Source of the DNA: Reichenbachiella faecimaris
Lineage (GTDB): Bacteria > Bacteroidota > Bacteroidia > Cytophagales > Cyclobacteriaceae
Direction: 5' to 3'
Length of the DNA stretch: 64,000 bases
Assembly: GCF_900176375.1 (NCBI RefSeq)
Contig: NZ_FWYF01000003.1
Location: 620,001-684,000, forward strand
The notes under the pieces are model-generated. The model was given only the letters and a program-made list of their open reading frames with translations. It had not been told where the DNA came from and made no database searches. Made by a program: the position numbers and the translations under genes. Positions 57,349 through 64,000 of this stretch are shown here, in pieces. Within the stretch, counting starts at the first letter, position 1. Every line of letters starts with the position of its first letter.

Positions 57349-58216
57349 CTTCGCGCTATTCTTTTGTATTTCAATAAATGCTTGTCAGCAAAAAGAGCCC
57401 CCGTTGTCGGAGGAATACCTGAAGGCTGATGCAGCATTTAGGGAGCGTTTATCCAAGGGGCGCGACCATTACCTGAAGCTAGTAGGCTTGCACAAATTAG
57501 TCTTGGGCACCAATCTATTTGGTGATTCTGACGCGAACAATATTCAATTGTCTAGTGAGGGGCTTCCAGCTACTATTGGGGCAGTTGAACTGGCTGAGAG
57601 CAACGCAGTATTTACAGCTTCAGACAGCTTGGAAGTCCGTCTTCTAAAGAATGATTCTCTGGTCGCGATTTGGACAGATGAGTTTACTCAATCTTCGGAA
57701 AACGGAGCCATGCTCAAACATCAGCATTTGGAGTGGCAAGTAATCAAAAGAGTGGATGAATATTTTCTAAGAGTAAAAGATCAAAACAGCGCCTTGGCCA
57801 AAGCTTTTAAGGGATTTGAAGCCTATCCATTACAAAGTAGTTATGTGGTGGAGGCTGATTATCGGCCATTTGCTGAATTCCGTACAGAGGAAGTCAATAC
57901 ACAACTAGGCACCAATCAACAAATGGATTTTGCAGGTATATTGTCTTTTGAATTGAAGGGACAAACTCTTGAGTTATCTGTTGGAGATGGAGGGTTCCTT
58001 ATTGTTGGTGATATGACGAACGATGAAACTACCTATGGTGGTGGGCGCTACGTATATGTGGAACTTCCTGATTCTGCCGAAAAGGTCACTATAGATTTTA
58101 ACCGTTTATACAATCCTCCTTGTGTGTATTCAGAGTTTACTACCTGTCCATTGCCTCCTGTACAAAATGTGCTGCCATTGGAAATATTGGCTGGCGAAAA
58201 ATATGCACAACTATGA
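57314..58216 (+). CDS. DUF1684 lipoprotein
   Basis: 300 residues with a signal peptide and lipobox INAC (about Cys24). The mature part has the DUF1684 pattern: RDHYLKLVGLHKLVLGTNLF, ADYRPFAEF, TYGGGRYVYVELPDSAEKVT and IDFNRLYNPPCVYSEFTTCP. Family function unknown. It overlaps the epimerase gene by 35 bp at its start and the cupin gene by 4 bp (ATGA) at its end, indicating a tight three-gene operon. Confidence 0.9.
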   Translation: MRHTPFKFLKLSFALFFCISINACQQKEPPLSEEYLKADAAFRERLSKGRDHYLKLVGLHKLVLGTNLFGDSDANNIQLSSEGLPATIGAVELAESNAVFTASDSLEVRLLKNDSLVAIWTDEFTQSSENGAMLKHQHLEWQVIKRVDEYFLRVKDQNSALAKAFKGFEAYPLQSSYVVEADYRPFAEFRTEEVNTQLGTNQQMDFAGILSFELKGQTLELSVGDGGFLIVGDMTNDETTYGGGRYVYVELPDSAEKVTIDFNRLYNPPCVYSEFTTCPLPPVQNVLPLEILAGEKYAQL

Positions 58217-58533
58217 TTTTTCATGAACGTGACAGTTTAATCCGAAAAGAGCTCGTGCCCGGTATTAGTGGCGAGCTTATTCATACTGAAACCATGTCTA
58301 TCGGGTACTTTGATATAGAGAAGGGAGCAATACTCCCAGAGCATTCTCATGTGCATGAGCAGGTGACAAGCCTATTAGCAGGAGAACTAGAAATGACGGT
58401 AAATGGCGAATCCAAAATAATGAAGGCTGGGCATGTAGCTACCATTCCACCACATGCTGTGCATGCTGCATTGGCGCTCACTGACTGTAAAGTGATTGAT
58501 GTTTTCAATCCAGTGAGAGAGGATTATAAGTAG
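58213..58533 (+). CDS. Single-domain cupin protein
   Basis: The frame is open earlier, but ATG 58213 overlapping the DUF1684 stop as ATGA gives a 106-residue protein with normal cupin length. Motif 1 is GAILPEHSHVHEQVTSLLAG (two His, one Glu for metal binding) and motif 2 AGHVATIPPHAVHAALAL (His). Such small cupins are usually metal-binding and bind or isomerise small molecules; no specific substrate is visible. Third gene of the epimerase-DUF1684-cupin operon. Confidence 0.88.
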   Translation: MIFHERDSLIRKELVPGISGELIHTETMSIGYFDIEKGAILPEHSHVHEQVTSLLAGELEMTVNGESKIMKAGHVATIPPHAVHAALALTDCKVIDVFNPVREDYK

Positions 58534-58596
58534 ACTGAATGCTTTGGTCAAGTATTGATATTATCCTATATTGATAACTGAACAAAACCAATCAAC

Positions 58597-58845
58597 ATGA
58601 TCAAAAACATCATAATAGGAGTTCTTTCCTTATTCATTGTATTCTTTGTTGTCTATGCCAACATCAAAGCCAAAGAGGCTGAAAAACAAGTAGCAATGGC
58701 TCAATCAAATCTAGAATTGGCAGAAGAGAACGCAGCTTTAGCTAAGGCAGAGGAGAAAAAAGCTACGGAAGCGGCTGCTATGGCTTTAGTTGAACAGCAA
58801 AAAGTGCAAAAATTAAGAGAGCAATTGGAAGATTGTAAAAAGTAG
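58597..58845 (+). CDS. Small membrane-anchored coiled-coil protein (copy 1)
   Basis: 82 residues: N-terminal membrane helix (about 5-22, IIIGVLSLFIVFFVVYANIK) and an Ala/Glu/Lys-rich coiled coil (EAEKQVAMAQSNLELAEENA, LAKAEEKKATEAAAMALVEQ) ending in LEDCKK with a single Cys. It has a close relative 6 bp downstream. No family recognised. The pair may form a hetero-oligomer anchored at the membrane; the terminal Cys of both could crosslink them. Confidence 0.65.
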   Translation: MIKNIIIGVLSLFIVFFVVYANIKAKEAEKQVAMAQSNLELAEENAALAKAEEKKATEAAAMALVEQQKVQKLREQLEDCKK

Positions 58846-58851
58846 CTGAAA

Positions 58852-59097
58852 ATGAAAAAGAACCTATTAATAATCTTCTTAGTACTCCTGGTGGCCTTCC
58901 TGGGAACCTTTGCTAATATCAAATCGAATGATGCCGACAAGCAAAAAATTATGGCCTTGGAAAACAAAATCCTTGTGCTGGAGAACTACGAAAAGGCTAA
59001 AAAGGAAGAACAAAAGGCTGCCAAAGCTGCAGCTATGGCTAGAATCCATCAGCGAAGAGCTGACGAACTGACTTATGAGCTTGAAATCTGTGAATAG
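58852..59097 (+). CDS. Small membrane-anchored coiled-coil protein (copy 2)
   Basis: 81 residues, paralogue of the preceding gene: membrane helix (LLIIFLVLLVAFLGTFANIK), shared FANIKxxxADKQ block, Ala/Lys/Glu coiled coil with KAAKAAAMARIHQRRA, and a C-terminal LEICE with Cys in the same place as LEDCKK. Gap to copy 1 is 6 bp, so they are one operon formed by tandem duplication. Converges on the phosphoesterase gene with only 3 bp between stops. Confidence 0.65.
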   Translation: MKKNLLIIFLVLLVAFLGTFANIKSNDADKQKIMALENKILVLENYEKAKKEEQKAAKAAAMARIHQRRADELTYELEICE

Positions 59098-59100
59098 GAA

Positions 59101-59607
59101 CTAAGCTTTCTGTGCTCTGCTGCCTAGTTTTATAACTTCTAAGTCTTTGGGTTTTCCAGCTTGAAGTGTGAACCTTAGCAGGGTGCGCTCTTTATGGAAA
59201 CCATGTCTGCCAGCAGCACCAGGATTCATAAACAATACACCCGGCCGTTTAGGGTCATGCATCACCGTGAGGATATGAGAATGCCCACAAATGAAAAGCT
59301 GAGGCATCCATTTGTTAATAAGTGGTCGAACTCTTGGATTGTATCGAGGAGGTTTGCCACCGATATGAGTCATCCATACACGCACACCTTCGCATTCAAA
59401 TTTTTGATCTTCAGGAAACAGCTGTCGTACGTCCTGGCCGTCAATATTGCCATATACGCCTAGGGTGGGCTTAAACGCTCCTAATTGCTCAATAATCTCC
59501 ACAGTTCCCACATCTCCAGCATGCCATATCTGATCTACTTCTTTGAAGTATTCAAAGACTTTTGGATCTAAAAATCCATGAGTATCAGAGATCAGTCCTA
59601 TGCGCAA
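59101..59607 (-). CDS. YfcE/MJ0936-family metallophosphoesterase
   Basis: 168 residues, the usual length. All metal-binding motifs are visible: SDTHG (Asp8, His10), HAGD (Asp32), GNID (Asn54), MTHIGG (His81) and CGHSH (His109, His111). This family are small divalent-metal phosphodiesterases; physiological substrate unknown. Confidence 0.92.
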   Translation of the reverse strand: MRIGLISDTHGFLDPKVFEYFKEVDQIWHAGDVGTVEIIEQLGAFKPTLGVYGNIDGQDVRQLFPEDQKFECEGVRVWMTHIGGKPPRYNPRVRPLINKWMPQLFICGHSHILTVMHDPKRPGVLFMNPGAAGRHGFHKERTLLRFTLQAGKPKDLEVIKLGSRAQKA

Positions 59608-59720
59608 TTTTTATTAGTTTTGATGGTGAACAATTTCCTGTAGAGATCCGATGAGATGGTCTAACCCGCCAGATATCAAAACTCGAAGTTGGCACTTTTT
59701 TCTAATTAAACAACGACACT

Positions 59721-60248
59721 ATGCCCATACGTAGACCTTTCAATTTACAAAAATGGATCGATGACAATCGAGACCTGCTCAAACCGCCTGTAAGCAACAA
59801 AAATTTGTATGTAGAAGCCGAAGATTATATCGTCATGATCGTGGGTGGACCTAATGCCAGAAAAGATTATCACTACAACGAAACCGAAGAACTCTTTTAT
59901 CAACTGCAAGGAGATATTACAGTAAGAATTCAAGAAGACGGTCAGGCGGTTGACATAGATATCAAAGAGGGAGAAATGTATCTCCATCCTGCGAAGGTAC
60001 CACACTCCCCCATTCGTGGCGAAAATACAGTGGGGTTGGTGATTGAGCGTAAGCGAAATCGAAAAATGGACGATGGGTTGATGTGGTTTTGCGACAAGTG
60101 CAACACCAAGCTACATGACACCTATTTCTACCTCACCAATGTAGAAAAGGACTTTCAGCCTAGATTCAAAGAATTTTATGCTTCTGAAGATTTGCGTACC
60201 TGCAAAAAATGCGGCCACGTGATGGAAACCGACCCTCGTTTCGTTTAA
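59721..60248 (+). CDS. nbaC: 3-hydroxyanthranilate 3,4-dioxygenase
   Basis: 175 residues, typical of bacterial enzymes. Iron ligands fit His51, Glu57 and His95 (RKDYHYNETEELFYQ, HPAKVPHSP), with substrate-binding Arg47 and Arg99, the numbering known from the Cupriavidus enzyme. Two CxxC pairs (about 124-127 and 161-164) form the rubredoxin-like second metal site. It cleaves 3-hydroxyanthranilate to aminocarboxymuconate semialdehyde, the precursor of quinolinate for NAD. Kynureninase follows 190 bp downstream. Confidence 0.95.
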   Translation: MPIRRPFNLQKWIDDNRDLLKPPVSNKNLYVEAEDYIVMIVGGPNARKDYHYNETEELFYQLQGDITVRIQEDGQAVDIDIKEGEMYLHPAKVPHSPIRGENTVGLVIERKRNRKMDDGLMWFCDKCNTKLHDTYFYLTNVEKDFQPRFKEFYASEDLRTCKKCGHVMETDPRFV

Positions 60249-60326
60249 TCTATAAAAGCTGGGTAGGTGAAAAATTGGTGGCGATGTGGGTTTGGCCTTG
60301 CGCCTTTAAATTTTTCTTGATTTTTA

Positions 60327-60352
60327 TCTACTTTTTATTAAGAAAAAGTAGA
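60327..60352 (+). terminator. Possible terminator between the dioxygenase and kynureninase genes
   Basis: TCTACTTTTT (60327-60336) and AAAAAGTAGA (60343-60352) form a perfect 10-bp stem, immediately followed by a second hairpin (AGGCC-TCTTC-GGCCT around 60352-60367). There is no T run after it, so it may be a pause or processing site instead. Confidence 0.4.
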
Positions 60353-60445
60353 GGCCTCTTCGGCCTGAGGAGGGGCTCTGCAATAAAATAAACTTCTGTA
60401 TCTTCTATTTATTCAAGGTTTTCATTAACATATTTTTTGCCATAT

Positions 60446-61741
60446 ATGCAATACCAAAACACCATATCCTTCGCCCTCAACTGCGACAAAAACGACCCTC
60501 TAAAATCTTATAGAGATCAATTTCACATCCCCCAGCATAATGGGCAAGACTGTATTTACCTCGTAGGAAACTCCCTTGGCCTGCAGCCAAAGTCAACTCG
60601 AAGCTATATCGAACAAGAACTAAAAGACTGGCAAGACTTAGGCGTAGAGGGGCATTTTGATGAAAGGGCCACACGTCCATGGTTTCATTATCACAAATTC
60701 CTAAAAAGTCATTTGGCCAAACTGGCGGGTGCAAAAGAAATGGAAGTGGTGTCTATGAATAGTCTCACGACCAATTTGCATTTGATGATGGTGTCTTTCT
60801 ATAGACCTACAGCCAAACGATTTAAGATTATCACTGAAGCAGGTGCTTTTCCATCCGATCAATACGCCTTAGAAACCCAATTGCATTTTCATGCAAATAA
60901 GGGTGGAGAACGGCTTTTTGAGCCAGAGGAGGCATTAGTAGAATTAAAGCCCAGAACTGGAGAAGAAACACTCAGAACTGAAGATATCCTAGCAGCTATT
61001 GATGAGCATAAAGATCAATTGGCCTTGGTCATGATGGCAGGTGTACAGTACTATACGGGCCAATTATTCAACATCCAAGAGATTACTAAAAAGGGGCACG
61101 AATGTGGCGCTTTGGTGGGGTTTGATTTGGCCCATGCCTTTGGCAATATACCACTTAACTTGCATGGTGATGGCGTAGACTTTGCTGTCTGGTGCTCTTA
61201 CAAGTATTTGAATTCAGGACCAGGAAGTGTGTCAGGGGTTTTCGTACATGAGCGGCATGGCAGCAATCCTGATTTGCCTCGTTTTGCTGGCTGGTGGGGT
61301 CATGATGAGTCCAAAAGATTTCAAATGAAAAAAGGCTTTATCCCAATGGCTGGGGCTGATGCCTGGCAGTTGAGCAATGTGAATGTATTGCCAAGTGCTG
61401 CCCATTTAGCCTCACTGGAAATCTTCTCTGAAGCGGGTATTGAAAATCTTCGACAAAAAAGCATCCTTCTTACAGGATTCATGGAATTCTTATTGAACGA
61501 CCTAAACCGTGGCGGAGAGAAAATTAAAATCATAACACCTAGAGACCCTGATCAACGAGGTGCACAGCTTTCACTTTGTTTATCTACTGGGGGAAAAGAC
61601 TTGTTTAACCAATTGGGTGAAAATGGGATTATAGCGGATTGGCGAGAACCTAATGTGATCCGTGTGGCTGCCGTCCCGATGTACAATTCCTTTGAAGACG
61701 TTTGGAAATTTGTAGAGAAACTTAAAAAACTACTTTCCTGA
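60446..61741 (+). CDS. kynU: Kynureninase
   Basis: The frame is open from TTG 60437 but ATG 60446 (MQYQNTISFALNCDKND) is the natural start (431 residues). Fold-type I PLP enzyme: FHIPQHNGQDCIYLVGNSLG, DLAHAFGNIPL, and the PLP lysine in CSYKYLNSGPG (Lys253), followed by FAGWWGHDES. It hydrolyses kynurenine or 3-hydroxykynurenine to anthranilate or 3-hydroxyanthranilate. With the upstream dioxygenase it gives two successive steps from tryptophan to quinolinate; the first-step enzymes are outside the window. Confidence 0.96.
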   Translation: MQYQNTISFALNCDKNDPLKSYRDQFHIPQHNGQDCIYLVGNSLGLQPKSTRSYIEQELKDWQDLGVEGHFDERATRPWFHYHKFLKSHLAKLAGAKEMEVVSMNSLTTNLHLMMVSFYRPTAKRFKIITEAGAFPSDQYALETQLHFHANKGGERLFEPEEALVELKPRTGEETLRTEDILAAIDEHKDQLALVMMAGVQYYTGQLFNIQEITKKGHECGALVGFDLAHAFGNIPLNLHGDGVDFAVWCSYKYLNSGPGSVSGVFVHERHGSNPDLPRFAGWWGHDESKRFQMKKGFIPMAGADAWQLSNVNVLPSAAHLASLEIFSEAGIENLRQKSILLTGFMEFLLNDLNRGGEKIKIITPRDPDQRGAQLSLCLSTGGKDLFNQLGENGIIADWREPNVIRVAAVPMYNSFEDVWKFVEKLKKLLS

Positions 61742-61762
61742 AGAAATAGCAGAGCACATAAA

Positions 61763-61841
61763 TACGTAGAATTTGTATGAATTATTAAATTAACTACGTA
61801 AATATTTGTCATTACTTAGATAAACTACGTAATATTACGTA
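61763..61841 (+). promoter_or_regulatory. Four phased TACGTA boxes upstream of nirB
   Basis: TACGTA occurs at 61763-61768, 61795-61800, 61826-61831 and 61836-61841, in the 113-bp spacer before nirB. Two are embedded in identical AACTACGTAA (61792 and 61823). Intervals 32, 31 and 10 bp put all of them on the same DNA face, as expected of a regulator array. Regulator unknown. Confidence 0.6.
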
Positions 61842-61854
61842 TTAATTCTAAGAT

Positions 61855-64000
61855 ATGGAAAAGATCATAGTTATTGGCAATGGAATGGTAGGGTACAAGT
61901 TTTGTGAAAAACTGCGTACCAAGGCTCCCAAAGAGCAATTTTCAATAAAAGTATTTGGCGAAGAGCCCAATGTGGCCTATGATAGAGTACATCTCAGCGA
62001 GTACTTTTCTAACCAATCTGTCTCTGATTTGGAGATGGCACCTCGAAGTTGGTACGTAGAAAATGACGTCGAGCTGATTACAGGTGAGCTCATTATCAAT
62101 ATAGACCGCCAGAATAAAAAAGTAACCAGCCATACTGGGCTAGAGGCTTCTTATGATAAATTGGTTTTAGCCACAGGATCTAGCGCATTTGTACCGCCTA
62201 TCAAAGGTTCGGAGATGCAAGGGGTTTTTGTCTACAGAACCATTGAAGATTTGGAAGCCATTATTGAATATGGCAAGACCTCCAAAAAGGCGGCTGTATT
62301 AGGTGGGGGATTATTAGGCCTTGAAGCAGCCAAAGCCATGCTGGATCTGAAGCAGGAAACTCATGTCATAGAATTTGCTTCTAGATTGATGCCTCGTCAG
62401 CTTGATCAGGCTGGGTCGGATTCATTGAAGTCGAAAATGGAAGATCTTGGTGTGAATATTCACATGAATAGAAACACTGCCAGTATTCTAGGAGAGGATA
62501 AGATGACGGGCCTGGAATTTACGGACGGTCAACTGATGGCGGCAGATATGCTCGTGATCTCATGTGGAATCAAACCAAGAGATGAGCTGGCTATGCAATG
62601 TGGACTTGAAGTAGGGCAAAGAGGAGGAATAGTAGTTAATGACCTCCTGGAAACTACTGATAAAGCTATTTATGCCATTGGTGAATGTGCCTTGCACAAG
62701 AATTTTATCTACGGTTTGGTAGCTCCTGGATATGAAATGGCTGATGTAGTGGTGGATCAATTGTTAGGTGGAGAAGAGAAGGTTTTCGAAAGCTATGACA
62801 TGTCTACAAAGTTGAAGTTGATAGGCGTGGATGTGGCAAGTTTTGGTGACGCCCTTTGTGAAAATACACCACACAAGCCCATCGTCTTTGAAGACAAATT
62901 AGAAGGTATATACAAAAGAATCAACATCTCTGAAGATGGCAAGTCATTGCTAGGAGGTATATTGGTTGGAGATGCAGAGGCGTATGGCATGTTGCTACAA
63001 GTCACGCTAAACGGTATGGCCTTGCCTCCAAATCCAGAAGATTTGATACTGGGGAGCAGAGGAGGCGAAGCAGCCGAAATGGAACTGCCAGATACCGCTC
63101 AAATCTGTTCCTGTGAGAACGTAACTAAAGGGGACATCTGCAAAGCAGTTGTGGAGCAGAATCTCGAAAACATCGCAGACGTAAAGACTTGCACCAAAGC
63201 GGGGACTGGCTGTGGTGCCTGTACGCCTATGGTAACGGACATTTTCAACGACCAGTTGAAATCCATGGGCAAGACGGTCAAAAAGGTGCTATGCGAACAT
63301 TTCGATTATTCTCGTCAGGAGTTGTTCGATTTGATCAAAGTAAAGGGAATCAAGAGCTACGATGACCTCCTGGATGCACATGGATCGGGCGATGGTTGTG
63401 AAGTTTGTAAGCCAGCAGTGGCTTCTTTGATGGCGAGTATTTGGAATGAGTTGATTCTGAATCAAGATACGATTCAAGATACGAATGACAGATTCTTAGC
63501 CAATATCCAAAAGGGAGGGTCGTACTCTGTGGTACCTAGAATCCCAGGCGGAGAAATCACACCGGACAAATTGATTGTGATTGGCCAAGTGGCTAAGAAA
63601 TACGACCTCTACACCAAAATAACGGGCGGTCAGCGCATTGATTTGTTTGGAGCATCAGTGAACCAGTTGCCAGATATATGGGAAGAGTTGATAGAGGCGG
63701 GCTTCGAAAGTGGACATGCCTATGGTAAGTCATTAAGAACTGTAAAAAGCTGTGTAGGTTCGTCCTGGTGTAGATATGGTTTGCATGATTCGGTTTCATT
63801 TGCCATCCAAGTAGAAGAAAGATACAGAGGACTGAGGTCTCCACACAAACTGAAAAGTGCAGTATCAGGATGTAGAAGAGAGTGCGCAGAGGCATTGAGC
63901 AAAGATTTCGGAATTATTGCGACAGATTTAGGATGGAACCTCTACGTATGTGGAAATGGTGGCGCCAACCCACAGCATGCACTTCTGCTTGCAGGAGATA
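61855..64000 (+). CDS. nirB: Assimilatory nitrite reductase large subunit, 3' end outside window
   Basis: 715 codons visible; the frame is still open at the window edge. Order: FAD/NAD(P)-binding reductase domain (MEKIIVIGNGMVGYKFCEKL, VLGGGLLGLEAAKA, GECALHK), BFD-type [2Fe-2S] domain (CSCENVTKGD, CTKAGTGCGAC), a second BFD-like segment, nitrite/sulfite reductase ferredoxin-like half domain, and the [4Fe-4S]-siroheme cysteines SCVGSSWCRYG and SGCRRECAEA. It reduces nitrite to ammonium with NAD(P)H. The small subunit NirD would be expected beyond the edge. TACGTA boxes precede it. Confidence 0.95.
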   Translation, partial: MEKIIVIGNGMVGYKFCEKLRTKAPKEQFSIKVFGEEPNVAYDRVHLSEYFSNQSVSDLEMAPRSWYVENDVELITGELIINIDRQNKKVTSHTGLEASYDKLVLATGSSAFVPPIKGSEMQGVFVYRTIEDLEAIIEYGKTSKKAAVLGGGLLGLEAAKAMLDLKQETHVIEFASRLMPRQLDQAGSDSLKSKMEDLGVNIHMNRNTASILGEDKMTGLEFTDGQLMAADMLVISCGIKPRDELAMQCGLEVGQRGGIVVNDLLETTDKAIYAIGECALHKNFIYGLVAPGYEMADVVVDQLLGGEEKVFESYDMSTKLKLIGVDVASFGDALCENTPHKPIVFEDKLEGIYKRINISEDGKSLLGGILVGDAEAYGMLLQVTLNGMALPPNPEDLILGSRGGEAAEMELPDTAQICSCENVTKGDICKAVVEQNLENIADVKTCTKAGTGCGACTPMVTDIFNDQLKSMGKTVKKVLCEHFDYSRQELFDLIKVKGIKSYDDLLDAHGSGDGCEVCKPAVASLMASIWNELILNQDTIQDTNDRFLANIQKGGSYSVVPRIPGGEITPDKLIVIGQVAKKYDLYTKITGGQRIDLFGASVNQLPDIWEELIEAGFESGHAYGKSLRTVKSCVGSSWCRYGLHDSVSFAIQVEERYRGLRSPHKLKSAVSGCRRECAEALSKDFGIIATDLGWNLYVCGNGGANPQHALLLAGD

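Overview
The window reads as chromosomal DNA from a free-living member of the Bacteroidota, most likely order Cytophagales and probably marine (a Reichenbachiella/Fulvivirga-type guess, by inference). The reasons are an AT-rich genome without obvious Shine-Dalgarno sequences, SusC/SusD and DUF4249-linked TonB-dependent receptors, PorP/SprF, type IX secretion C-terminal signals, LytTR and 7TM-DISM two-component proteins, TPR-CHAT proteins, and a kynurenine-type NAD route.

Layout. 1-8.2 kb: 3' part of a PorE-like TPR/PD40/OmpA protein, then a SusC-SusD operon with two accessory lipoproteins closed by a strong terminator. 8.4-15.1 kb (minus): a secreted alpha/beta hydrolase, a TonB receptor with two tandem DUF4249 lipoproteins, and an atypical IscA-like protein. 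15.1-21.2 kb: housekeeping block (DUF1232 protein, pheT, a coiled-coil protein, zapA, rny). 21.2-26 kb: small envelope proteins, a heme-receptor-like TonB receptor and an isolated PD-(D/E)XK-like gene. 26.1-33.6 kb: histidine kinase plus LytTR regulator, then a repeat adhesin, a type IX cargo protein and PorP/SprF; an 11-bp direct repeat just after the regulator may be its operator. 33.7-36.6 kb: unrecognised genes followed by two copies of a roughly 170-bp repeat, resembling mobile gene cassettes. 36.6-42.1 kb: rmuC, a CPBP-type membrane protease and a hybrid kinase. 42.2-46.9 kb: a membrane-anchored TPR-CHAT protease converging on an ECF sigma/membrane anti-sigma pair, with a 56-residue lipoprotein between. 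47.0-55.9 kb: one 2947-residue secreted repeat protein. 56.5-64 kb: aldose epimerase, DUF1684 lipoprotein, cupin, two small coiled-coil proteins, phosphoesterase, 3-hydroxyanthranilate dioxygenase, kynureninase and the 5' part of nirB behind an array of TACGTA boxes.

The best candidates for new biology are (i) the CHAT protease / anti-sigma / sigma arrangement, which could work as periplasmic proteolytic signalling, and (ii) the cassette-like units with the shared 3' repeat. Functions given for genes without a recognised family are described only from what is visible.
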